A stretch of DNA of 35,662 bases, taken from the NCBI GenBank assembly GCA_003402735.1, contig QQNE01000040.1, positions 1-35,662 on the forward strand. Direction: 5' to 3'. The notes under the pieces are model-generated. The model ran no database searches, was not told the origin of the DNA, and was given only the letters and a program-made list of their open reading frames with translations. Position numbers and translations under genes: made by a program. The DNA is from Verrucomicrobiota bacterium. Its GTDB lineage: Bacteria > Verrucomicrobiota > Verrucomicrobiia > Verrucomicrobiales > DEV007. Shown here piece after piece: positions 16,072-23,748 of the stretch (its first letter is position 1; each line of letters opens with the position of its first letter).

Positions 16072-17223
16072 TTACTTCATTTCCCTGCCGACGGCTGCGG
16101 CCTTGTCCAACGCCGCTTCCTCGATGAGATCGCCGATCGTCAATGCGGAACGGGAGGGCGCCAGGGCGAGCATGGCTTCACGCATGGTCTGCATCCGCTC
16201 GGGATTCGTCCCCAACTCCGCCACGAGATGCGCCAAGTCCAGCGAATTCAGATCCGCCTGAGCCCGAACAATGCAGGCTCCCGACGCAGCGAACACCTCG
16301 GCGTTCCGGGTCTGATGATCGTCGGCGGCATGCGGATAGGGGATCAAAATCCCGGGCAAACCCGCCACCGCCATTTCATTCAAGCTCGAAGCCCCGGAAC
16401 GGGTGATGCCCAAATCACTGGCCGCGTAAACCTTGCCCATATCACTGCAAAACTCCGCCACATACGATTGAATCCCAGCCGCGTCATACGATTCCCGGAT
16501 GCGATCCGCGTTTCCCGGACCGGCGAGGTGAAGGAACTGGACCAGTTCGGGATCGAAGTGCTCCAACATGCCGATGACCGTTTCATTGATCCCCTGAGCC
16601 CCCTGACTTCCTCCCATGACCATCACCGTGAACCGGTCCGGATGCAGCAGAAAAAAGGCGCGCGCTGCCGCCACACTCTCACCGGTCGCCACCGAGGGAC
16701 GCACCGGCGTGCCCACCACCTCTGCCTGGCCGCCGGGAAAATGGGATTTGCAGGCTTCCCACCCCACCAGAACATGGTCCGCAAACTTTGCATTCAGCAG
16801 ATTGGCCTTGCCAGGGATGGCGTTGGACTCGTGAATGAACGAGACGCATCCACTGGTCCGGGCGGCCACCAACGGAGCGGTCGAAGTAAAGCCGCCCATC
16901 CCCAAAACCGCCTTGGCGCCGATCTCCCCAATCCATTTCCGGCAGAGCCAGACGGCCCGCAGAAACGCCACCACGAACGGAATCATCTTCGCCGAAAACG
17001 GTTTCGGCATCGCAAAGCTCGGGATCTTCTCGAACCGATAGGCCGGATACGCCGAGGCCGCGATCGCATCGATCTCCTTCTCCGAGATCACGAAGATCAC
17101 CTGATGCCCGCGCCGCATCAACACCTCCCCGACGGCGATCCCCGGGAAAAAATGTCCTCCCGTGCCGCCACAGGCAATCAGCACTCCGGGAGAGTTGAGT
17201 GGTGGAAGGATCGAAGACTCCAT
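16072..17223 (-). CDS. murG: Undecaprenyldiphospho-muramoylpentapeptide beta-N-acetylglucosaminyltransferase
   Basis: A 383-residue GT28 glycosyltransferase that adds GlcNAc from UDP-GlcNAc to lipid I, giving lipid II, at the inner face of the membrane. Seen in order: GGTGGHFFPGIAVGEVL (first G loop), GMGGFTSTAPLVAA, HESNAIPGKAN (HEQN-type motif), GTPVRPS, MGGSQGAQGINETVI (third G loop) and ITRSGASSLNEMAVAGLP with the UDP-contacting Glu. Length matches the family (about 355-380), with a slightly extended N-terminus before the first G loop. ATG 17223 is used; no Shine-Dalgarno sequence is obvious. It follows a 140-base gap after the LysM gene, the longest gap in the mur series. Confidence 0.94.
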   Translation of the reverse strand: MESSILPPLNSPGVLIACGGTGGHFFPGIAVGEVLMRRGHQVIFVISEKEIDAIAASAYPAYRFEKIPSFAMPKPFSAKMIPFVVAFLRAVWLCRKWIGEIGAKAVLGMGGFTSTAPLVAARTSGCVSFIHESNAIPGKANLLNAKFADHVLVGWEACKSHFPGGQAEVVGTPVRPSVATGESVAAARAFFLLHPDRFTVMVMGGSQGAQGINETVIGMLEHFDPELVQFLHLAGPGNADRIRESYDAAGIQSYVAEFCSDMGKVYAASDLGITRSGASSLNEMAVAGLPGILIPYPHAADDHQTRNAEVFAASGACIVRAQADLNSLDLAHLVAELGTNPERMQTMREAMLALAPSRSALTIGDLIEEAALDKAAAVGREMK

Positions 17224-17363
17224 ATCGGCTCAGAGGCGGTGGCTCCGCGGCGCCGGAAAGGAAGTCCGGCCTCGCGAATGCACGAAAATCGCACGGGTTT
17301 CGCGACGCGCCAGCACATTCCCCCGGATCCAACCTGACATTGCCAACGCCTTCACTTCGCGCC
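17224..17363. other. 140-base gap between LysM and murG genes with two inverted repeats
   Basis: The rest of the mur series is spaced by 0-24 bases, so this gap stands out. It contains a 6-bp hairpin, GCCGGA (17252-17257) with TCCGGC (17265-17270) and a seven-base loop, and a 7-bp inverted repeat TCGCGAA (17272-17278) / TTCGCGA (17299-17305). Neither is followed by a T-run on the minus strand, so intrinsic termination is unlikely. It may hold an internal promoter for murG or be what is left of a deleted gene. Confidence 0.3.
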
Positions 17364-18206
17364 TCAAGGAATCCGGAGAACCTGACCGGCCCGCAGCTGC
17401 CGCGGGTCGCTCATGCCATTGACCCGCAACAGTTCCTGCCAGTCGACCTTGTGCCGACGCGCAATCGAATAAGCGGTGTCCCCTTTCGCCACAAGATAGT
17501 TGCGGACCGGAAGCGCCTTGGGCGGTGCCGACGGCGGTGGCTCGTCGGTGGAAGAAAGGGAAGGCCCACTCTCGGATTTGGGGCCCGGGACTTGTTCCTG
17601 CGGGACCGGAACCCGGACCGGTTCGGACTTCGGCTTGGCTTCCTCCTTCTGACCGATCACCCGGGGTACGATTGGCGCCTCTCGCCCACGATCCTGCGAA
17701 GGTCCCTTGGCCTTGTTGTCCGGAATCGTGAGCCACTGACCACTCACCAACGGCTCCCCCGGTTTGAGACCGTTGAGTTTTTCAACCTCCGCCACACTGG
17801 CGTGAAATTGACGGACGATCTCCACCAGCGTCTCCTTGTCTCCCACCCGGTAGCGCTTGAACCCGGGCTTTTCCGGATAATCGAGCACCATCGGCGTCAC
17901 CGGACCGCGGCGCGGCGCCAGCAGTTCCTCCACATCCGGCCGATTCGACGCCTTCGTCCCCGCCTTGCCCTGCGCCGCCCCGTCCGCGGCTTTCACCCCT
18001 TGGGAAACCCCGGACCCGGCAGGATCCGGATTGATCCATTTGTAAGCGGCGAAACCGCCAATCCCGACCGCGTGCAGCAGCAGAAAAACGAAGACAACCC
18101 GTCCGAAGCCAGGCCCCTTCTCAACTTCCACACCGAAGGGATCGTCGCGGGCAATGGCGGCGGCGAGCCGTGCAGAACGAACGGGACGTCGGGATCTCGA
18201 TTTCAT
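17364..18206 (-). CDS. Membrane-anchored protein with two LysM domains
   Basis: A 280-residue protein. A basic N-terminus (about 30 residues) precedes one hydrophobic segment (VVFVFLLLHAVGIGGFAAY, about residues 37-55), so the bulk is predicted to be periplasmic. Two LysM peptidoglycan-binding domains follow: about 117-162 (YRVGDKETLVEIVRQFHAS to GQWLTIP) and 235-280 (YLVAKGDTAYSIARRHKV to GQVLRIP). They are separated by a Pro/Glu/Lys-rich linker. There is no catalytic domain. The likely role is attachment to, or spatial organisation on, glycan strands. Its place between murD and murG is the slot normally occupied by ftsW, which suggests a link to cell-wall assembly. It starts 24 bases after murD. 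Confidence 0.85.
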   Translation of the reverse strand: MKSRSRRPVRSARLAAAIARDDPFGVEVEKGPGFGRVVFVFLLLHAVGIGGFAAYKWINPDPAGSGVSQGVKAADGAAQGKAGTKASNRPDVEELLAPRRGPVTPMVLDYPEKPGFKRYRVGDKETLVEIVRQFHASVAEVEKLNGLKPGEPLVSGQWLTIPDNKAKGPSQDRGREAPIVPRVIGQKEEAKPKSEPVRVPVPQEQVPGPKSESGPSLSSTDEPPPSAPPKALPVRNYLVAKGDTAYSIARRHKVDWQELLRVNGMSDPRQLRAGQVLRIP

Positions 18207-18230
18207 GGGCGGGACGATAAGTAAGAAATC

Positions 18231-19592
18231 TTAACCGATTTCTCGCCTCGCGCCACCGGAGGTTTGCCTTCGCTGCACCTCCCGTCGAAAAGAATCCCCG
18301 CGGTCCTCGTAACTCGTGAACATGTCGAACGAGGACGTGCCCGGAGAGAGAAGGATGGTCTGACGGGGAAGCGCCCTTTGCAGCGCCTCGTCGATCGCCC
18401 CACCCAAACTGTCAGCCAAGGAACAGGGCACCACGCCTTCCCAGTCCCGGGCGATTCGCTCCCGGGTCTGTCCGATGAGCACGGCATGGCTCACCTTTCC
18501 CACCAGGGCTTCCCGGATCTCGGTGAAATCAAGTCCCTTGTCTTTCCCTCCGGCAATCAGCACCACCGGCTCCAGCTGCCCCCGCAAACTGCTCTCCAAT
18601 GCGTGCAAATTCGTGGCTTTGGAATCGTTGATGCACTCGTGAGCGTCGATCTCCCCCACCAACTCACAACGGTGCGACGGAGCCCGATACTCTTGCAAAG
18701 CCTCCGCCACCTTTTCCGGACCAATCCCGAATTCCCCGACAGCCGCCAGAACGGCCATCACGTTTTCCGCATTGTGAACCCCCCTGAGCCGCGTCGCCCC
18801 GAAGTCGAAGACCCGTTCGCCCCGAAAGAGAATCCACCCGTCCGCATACGTGTAATCGCCCCCGCCAAAGGCACTGAAGGTGACCACGGACGACGACACT
18901 CCGTCGGCATACCCGGCGATGGGGGTCTGGATGACCACCCGGTCCTCAAGACCCATGTTCTCAAAAACCCGCCCCTTGGCCGCCCGGTATTCCTCGAGCG
19001 TGTCATAGCGATCCATGTGATCCGGCGCAAAATTGAGCCAGATCGCGACCCGGGGATGGAACCGCTCAATCCTTTCGAGCTGAAAGCTGCTCACCTCCAG
19101 GGAGACCGCGTCCTGGACCTCATTCCGAAGCACAATCTCGGAAAACGGCACCCCGTAATTTCCCGCACATTCCGCCCGCAAACCCGCGTGGCGCAGAACC
19201 GCCCCGATCATCTCCGTGGTCGTTGTCTTCCCGTTCGTCCCGGTGATGGCGATGATTGGTGCCCCGAAATGACGAAACGCAAACTCGATCTCCCCAATCA
19301 CCGGAATCCCCCGGTCCAGGAACTGTCTGACGATCGGTTTCCGCGGATCAATCCCCGGACTCTGCACCACGTAATCAACCATCCCGGAAAACTGGTCGGC
19401 CCCGGGCCCAAAAACCGTTTCCACCCCGAGTTCCCGGAACCTTGTCGCCGCCTTCGCCAGCTTGGCGGGATCCCCGCCATCGAGAACCACGACCCGCGGG
19501 GCCAATTTCAGCGCCAGAGCCGCGGCGGCGAACCCGGAACCGCCCGCCCCCAACACCGCGATGCATCCGGCCCGTTCCCGCTCGTCGATCAT
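18231..19592 (-). CDS. murD: UDP-N-acetylmuramoyl-L-alanine--D-glutamate ligase
   Basis: A 453-residue Mur ligase that adds D-Glu to UDP-MurNAc-L-Ala in the cytosol. The N-terminal UDP-binding part has AVLGAGGSGFAAAALAL. The ATP site is AITGTNGKTTTTEMIGAVL. The central domain has EVSSFQLERI and NFAPDHMDRY. The linker has HRCELVGEIDAHECINDSKATN, and the C-terminal domain has GGKDKGLDF and SPGTSSFDMFTSYEDRGDSF. The EVSSFQL block is characteristic of MurD among Mur ligases. It is one of the few genes here with a recognisable ribosome binding site: AGGA overlapping the mraY stop codon, eight bases before the ATG. Confidence 0.95.
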   Translation of the reverse strand: MIDERERAGCIAVLGAGGSGFAAAALALKLAPRVVVLDGGDPAKLAKAATRFRELGVETVFGPGADQFSGMVDYVVQSPGIDPRKPIVRQFLDRGIPVIGEIEFAFRHFGAPIIAITGTNGKTTTTEMIGAVLRHAGLRAECAGNYGVPFSEIVLRNEVQDAVSLEVSSFQLERIERFHPRVAIWLNFAPDHMDRYDTLEEYRAAKGRVFENMGLEDRVVIQTPIAGYADGVSSSVVTFSAFGGGDYTYADGWILFRGERVFDFGATRLRGVHNAENVMAVLAAVGEFGIGPEKVAEALQEYRAPSHRCELVGEIDAHECINDSKATNLHALESSLRGQLEPVVLIAGGKDKGLDFTEIREALVGKVSHAVLIGQTRERIARDWEGVVPCSLADSLGGAIDEALQRALPRQTILLSPGTSSFDMFTSYEDRGDSFRREVQRRQTSGGARREIG

Positions 19593-19601
19593 GACTTTTT
19601 C

Positions 19602-20750
19602 CTAACGGATTTTGAGAGTTGCCAGACCGGCCAGGGCAAACATGATGGCGAGAATCCAGAACCGGGTAATCACCTTGGTCTCCTTCCAACCCATCAGCTC
19701 AAAATGATGATGGATCGGAGCCATCCGGAAAATTCGTTTCCCCGTCAGTTTGAAGCTGCCCACTTGCAAAATCACACTCAACGCCTCCATCACAAACACC
19801 CCGCCAATGATCACCAACAACAATTCCTGACGGCTGCAAATCGCCATCATCCCCAACAATCCCCCCAACGAGAGCGATCCCGTGTCCCCCATGAACACCC
19901 GGGCCGGATAACAGTTGAACCAGAGGAACCCTGCCCCAGCCCCCACCGTGGCCATGCAGAAGACGGAAACTTCACTCACCCGGCTATGGTGCGGGAGCAG
20001 CAAATACTTGGCGAATTCCGCGTTCCCGGTCACATAGGCAAAGATCGCGTAGGACATCGCGGCCACCATCATGCAGCCAATCGCCAGACCGTCCAGACCA
20101 TCGGTCAGGTTCACCGCGTTGGAGCCTCCCACCATCACCAACAGAAAAAAACCGAGCGCCACCCAGAACATCACTTGCGGGGTGGTGGCAAAAAACGGCT
20201 TCACCTCCCCCAACTCCACGCCAATCACCGGATTCTTCAGGAACGGAACATAGATCGACTGCAGGTAATCGCGGGTTTCCGCATCGTGAAGCAGCAAAAA
20301 CGCCGCCGCTCCCCCACAGAACAACAATTGCAGCAACAGCTTGCCCTTGGCACTGACCCCAGCCGTGTTGCGCTTTTTGACTTTGCGATAGTCGTCCAGA
20401 AATCCCAGAAAACCCAAACCGAGCAAGACCGCGGTCAGGGCGATCACAAACGGATTGGTCGGGATCGCCCAAAGAAGGACCGCGCCCATGATGGAGGCGA
20501 TGATGAGAACCCCGCCCATCGTCGGCGTCCCCTTTTTCCCCTCATGCAATTCGTAGAGCTTGTGCACTTCCTCCGCGGTGCGGATCGGTTGCCCGAGCTT
20601 CAACGAAACCAGCTTCAGAATGATGCGGTTGCCGAACATCATGCTGATCAGGAACGCCGTCAGACAGGCCCCACCAGCCCGGGGCGTCACGTTTTCCAGA
20701 ACCCGGAGCGGACCAAAATAGTCGCTGAATTGCGAAAGATAGTAGAGCAT
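19602..20750 (-). CDS. mraY: Phospho-N-acetylmuramoyl-pentapeptide-transferase
   Basis: A 382-residue polytopic membrane enzyme that transfers phospho-MurNAc-pentapeptide from UDP to undecaprenyl phosphate, forming lipid I. Characteristic blocks: GKKGTPTMGGVLII, the aspartate pair in FLDDYRKVKK, NLTDGLDGLAIG, the cytosolic FMGDTGSLSLGGLLG, and the triple-His loop MAPIHHHFELMGWKE. The length and about ten hydrophobic segments fit the family. Its ATG shares one base with the murF stop (TGATG), so translation is probably coupled; murD follows after nine bases. Confidence 0.96.
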   Translation of the reverse strand: MLYYLSQFSDYFGPLRVLENVTPRAGGACLTAFLISMMFGNRIILKLVSLKLGQPIRTAEEVHKLYELHEGKKGTPTMGGVLIIASIMGAVLLWAIPTNPFVIALTAVLLGLGFLGFLDDYRKVKKRNTAGVSAKGKLLLQLLFCGGAAAFLLLHDAETRDYLQSIYVPFLKNPVIGVELGEVKPFFATTPQVMFWVALGFFLLVMVGGSNAVNLTDGLDGLAIGCMMVAAMSYAIFAYVTGNAEFAKYLLLPHHSRVSEVSVFCMATVGAGAGFLWFNCYPARVFMGDTGSLSLGGLLGMMAICSRQELLLVIIGGVFVMEALSVILQVGSFKLTGKRIFRMAPIHHHFELMGWKETKVITRFWILAIMFALAGLATLKIR

Positions 20751-22123
20751 CAGATGCCTTCGTTGAGATGGGTCAGGACGGTCTCCATTCGGGCGGAACG
20801 GCTCCCTTTGAGCAGCACGAGATCTCCCGCGCCGGATCGCTCCCGAAGGAAGGCCGCCACCTGTGCATGATTCTCAAACACACGAGACTCGACCGCGCCG
20901 GCCGCACCGTCCGCCAGCAACGCCCCCTCTTCACCGATTCCCACCAGGATGTCAATGGCATTCTCCGCCACGGCCCGTCCCACCAGCAGGTGCTGTTCCA
21001 CTTTGTGCTCGCCCAATTCCGCCATCCGTCCCAGCACCGCGATCCGACGCCCCTCGACCGGCAATTGCCGCAACGTCCGCAAGGCCGCTTTGACCGATTC
21101 CGGGTTGGCGTTGTAGCTGTCATCCAGGAACGAAATTCCGGCCACCGTCTTCCGTTGCAGTCGACCGCCAGTCAGTTCCATCCCGCTCAGCCCGGCCGCG
21201 ACCTCGGTCAGGGAAAGACCCATCCGCAAGCCCGCCGCCGCCGCCAAGGTCGCGTTGCGCACCATGTGCTCCGCCGGCACCGGAAGAAACGCCGCCACAC
21301 TCTCTCCCCCGAACGCCAGCTCGAACCTCACTCCGTCCCAGCCGATCTCCAAATTGCGCGCCTGGACATCCCCGACGCCCACCCCACCGGTGAGGACCTC
21401 CGCCCGACACCGCCCACGAATCGACTCCGTGAAATCGTCTTGTGCGGGCAGGACCACCCAACCACCCGGCTCGATCGCTTCCGCCAGCATCCCTTTCTCG
21501 AGGGCAATCGCCTCCCGGCTCCCCAGGTTCTCGATGTGGGCCACGCCGATGTTCGTGATGATGGCCCCGTCCGGCGCGGCGAGTTCCGCGAGCACCTCGA
21601 TCTCGCCCGCGTGATTCATGCCCATCTCCACAACCCCGACCTCGGTGGTCGCATCCATGGAGAGCAGGGTCAGGGGAACGCCGATGTGGTTGTTCAAGTT
21701 CCCCTTCGTCGCCGAAACCTGCCAACGCTGCGACAAAACCGCGCGAACCAAATCTTTGGTCGAGGTTTTCCCGCTGCTGCCGGTGATCCCCACCACCGGA
21801 ATCCCCAGCTCCCGACGGAAATGCCGGGCCAGGTTCTGCAGACCGTCCAGGGTGTCTTTCACCTTCACAATGGCCCCAGCAAATCCTTCCGTCTCCAGCG
21901 GCAGGTCATGGAGCATCAGGCCAGCCAACGGCACCGGAGCCTGCACCGCCCTCTCCAGAAACTCGTGGGCGTCGAATTTCTCTCCTTTCAGGGCGATGAA
22001 CAGTTCCCCCCCGCTGAGCGCACGGGTATCGGTCGAAAATGCGGAGACGGTCTCTGCGGGCGTCCCCTGGAGGAGCAATCCTCCGGACCATTGGGCGATC
22101 TGGCTCCAGGTCAGCGGTTTCAT
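20750..22123 (-). CDS. murF: UDP-N-acetylmuramoyl-tripeptide--D-alanyl-D-alanine ligase
   Basis: A 457-residue Mur ligase that adds the D-Ala-D-Ala dipeptide made by Ddl. Visible are the N-terminal FSTDTRALSGGELFIALKGEKFDAHEF region split over two blocks, the P-loop GITGSSGKTSTKDLV, GVVEMGMNHAGEIEVLA (MurF-type MGMNxxGEI), MVRNATLAAAAGL, and the C-terminal DDSYNANPESVKAAL motif that is diagnostic for MurF. The frame is open to 22210, but that part overlaps murE; ATG 22123 starts at the conserved region and leaves ten bases after the murE stop. No Shine-Dalgarno sequence is clear, consistent with coupled translation. Confidence 0.95.
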   Translation of the reverse strand: MKPLTWSQIAQWSGGLLLQGTPAETVSAFSTDTRALSGGELFIALKGEKFDAHEFLERAVQAPVPLAGLMLHDLPLETEGFAGAIVKVKDTLDGLQNLARHFRRELGIPVVGITGSSGKTSTKDLVRAVLSQRWQVSATKGNLNNHIGVPLTLLSMDATTEVGVVEMGMNHAGEIEVLAELAAPDGAIITNIGVAHIENLGSREAIALEKGMLAEAIEPGGWVVLPAQDDFTESIRGRCRAEVLTGGVGVGDVQARNLEIGWDGVRFELAFGGESVAAFLPVPAEHMVRNATLAAAAGLRMGLSLTEVAAGLSGMELTGGRLQRKTVAGISFLDDSYNANPESVKAALRTLRQLPVEGRRIAVLGRMAELGEHKVEQHLLVGRAVAENAIDILVGIGEEGALLADGAAGAVESRVFENHAQVAAFLRERSGAGDLVLLKGSRSARMETVLTHLNEGI

Positions 22124-22133
22124 GAAGGCGGTT

Positions 22134-23624
22134 TCAGATTTCGTAGCGGAGATCACGAATGGCAAATCGAGCTTCCTGTCGGTCGTCGAAATCGAACTTC
22201 GTATCCCCAATTTGCTGATAAGTCTCGTGCCCCTTGCCCGCGATCAACACAATGTCCCGCGGTCGAGCCAATCCAATCGCACGGCGGATCGCCTCGCGCC
22301 GGTCCACGATCCGCTCCGAGCTGGCCCCTCGCAACCCCTTGGCCGCATCGTCCAGAATCTGCTCCGGATCTTCCGTGCGGGGATTGTCTGAAGTGAGAAC
22401 CACCAGATCGCTGGAACGAGATGCCGTCTCCGCCATGAGCGGTCGTTTGTTGCGGTCCCGATCCCCACCGCAACCAAACACGGTGATGAGGCGCTCCGGC
22501 CTCAACTCCCGCAGGGTGGCACAGGCTTTCTCGAGCGCGTCCGGGGTGTGCGCGTAGTCGACAAACACCCGGAACGGCATCTTTTCCCCCACATCCTCCA
22601 TCCGGCCCGGCACCTGGGGAGCTTCCGCCAGATTGGCGATCGCCTCCCGCAAATTGAGCCCCATCCCCTGCACCGCAGCGAGCGCCCCCAAGGCGTTGGC
22701 CACATTGAACCGTCCGATCAGCGGAAGCCGGACCAGGAACTGACGACCTCCGGTATCCAGTTGAAAGGTGGTCCCCTCAAACGCCGGATGAAAGTTCGAC
22801 GCACGGTAGTCGTTGCGCACCCCGAAACCGAAAGAGACCAGTTTCACCCCCTCAACCTCTTCATGCAACAGGCGTCGCCCATAGGAATCGTCCCCGTTGA
22901 TCACCATGATCGGCTTTTTTCCCGTTCCGGACGGCTGCTCCCCGAGGTGAAGCAGGAGCCGACGTTTGGCCAGGAAGTAGTTCTCCATCGTCCCGTGATA
23001 ATCGAGGTGATCCTGGGTCAGGTTCGTGAAGATCCCGACATCGAATTCCACCCCGTTCACCCGATGCTGATCCAGCCCGATGGACGACACCTCCATCACG
23101 GCCGATCGGCAACCATGGGCCCGCATCTCCGCCAGCATCGACTGGATGTCGGCTGATTCGGGTGTGGTGTTGGCGGCATCAATGACCCGCCCCCCCGTCT
23201 CGTGACGCACCGTCCCGATCAACCCGCACTCGCGCAACGCCGCTCGGTTGAGGTGCTGGATGAGGAACGCCGTGGTGGTCTTCCCGTTCGTTCCCGTCAC
23301 TCCCGCCACCTTCAGATCGCGAGAAGGTTGTCCATAAAAATTGGCCGCAACCCGCCCCATCGTCTCACGCGCATTGGCCACCCGGACCCAACTGATCTCG
23401 GTCCGCACAGTTTCCGGAGCATGCTGGGCCACGATCCCCAACGCCCCCGCTTCAATGGCCCGGGCGATGAAACTCCGACCATCGACCTTCGCGCCGGGCA
23501 ACGCGAAAAACAAGGCTCCCGGACCCACCCGACGCGAATCATACTCAATCGAGGTGATTCCAACGCCGAGATTTCCCCATCGCTCGATGGAGGGAACGTT
23601 TTTGAAAGCGGTTTGCAGATCCAT
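22134..23624 (-). CDS. murE: UDP-N-acetylmuramoyl-L-alanyl-D-glutamate--2,6-diaminopimelate ligase
   Basis: A 496-residue Mur ligase that adds the third residue of the stem peptide. Seen: SIEYDSRRVGPGALFFALPG (UDP-binding domain), GVTGTNGKTTTAFLIQHL (P-loop), NTTPESADIQ, MEVSSIGLDQHRV, FTNLTQDHLDYHGTMENYF, and the specificity loop DNPRTEDP with D413-N-P-R416. DNPR is the signature of meso-diaminopimelate-specific enzymes; Lys-adding MurE has a different text here. This indicates a DAP-type, Gram-negative-like peptidoglycan. A GKGHE motif (IAGKGHETYQQ) follows. It is the first mur gene of the series, 124 bases downstream of metG. Confidence 0.95.
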   Translation of the reverse strand: MDLQTAFKNVPSIERWGNLGVGITSIEYDSRRVGPGALFFALPGAKVDGRSFIARAIEAGALGIVAQHAPETVRTEISWVRVANARETMGRVAANFYGQPSRDLKVAGVTGTNGKTTTAFLIQHLNRAALRECGLIGTVRHETGGRVIDAANTTPESADIQSMLAEMRAHGCRSAVMEVSSIGLDQHRVNGVEFDVGIFTNLTQDHLDYHGTMENYFLAKRRLLLHLGEQPSGTGKKPIMVINGDDSYGRRLLHEEVEGVKLVSFGFGVRNDYRASNFHPAFEGTTFQLDTGGRQFLVRLPLIGRFNVANALGALAAVQGMGLNLREAIANLAEAPQVPGRMEDVGEKMPFRVFVDYAHTPDALEKACATLRELRPERLITVFGCGGDRDRNKRPLMAETASRSSDLVVLTSDNPRTEDPEQILDDAAKGLRGASSERIVDRREAIRRAIGLARPRDIVLIAGKGHETYQQIGDTKFDFDDRQEARFAIRDLRYEI

Positions 23625-23748
23625 GCCAGGGAAGAAATGAGGTCGCGGGCCACCGGGACAGTCCGAAAGTCATCAGACGGAACCGGCTTGGGCGCAACTT
23701 GGGAATCACAATCAATTGCACCGACCGGCTTCCCGATCGCCGGTCCGC
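23625..23748 (-). promoter_or_regulatory. metG-murE intergenic region, possible mur promoter
   Basis: These 124 bases separate the end of metG from the murE start and are the largest gap before the mur series, so a promoter for the mur genes is likely here. On the minus strand a stretch with TTGATTGTGATT, just after the hairpin, is the most AT-rich part. I see no convincing -35/-10 pair. Confidence 0.3.
23723..23745 (-). terminator. Hairpin just after the metG stop, possible terminator
   Basis: A perfect 7-bp inverted repeat, GACCGGC (23723-23729) and GCCGGTC (23739-23745), has a nine-base loop and begins three bases after the metG stop codon. On the transcribed strand it is followed by GGTGCAATTGATTGTG, without a real T-run. 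It could be a weak or Rho-assisted terminator, or an RNA-stabilising hairpin that partly separates metG from murE. Confidence 0.35.

Noticed and set aside
17230..17340. A short minus-strand frame (about 36 codons) in the LysM-murG gap
   Set aside because: It has no ribosome binding site and no similarity to FtsW or any known small protein; more likely non-coding.
18264..20870. An 868-codon open frame on the plus strand
   Set aside because: It is antisense to murD and mraY, both certain from their motifs; its translation has no domain-like pattern.
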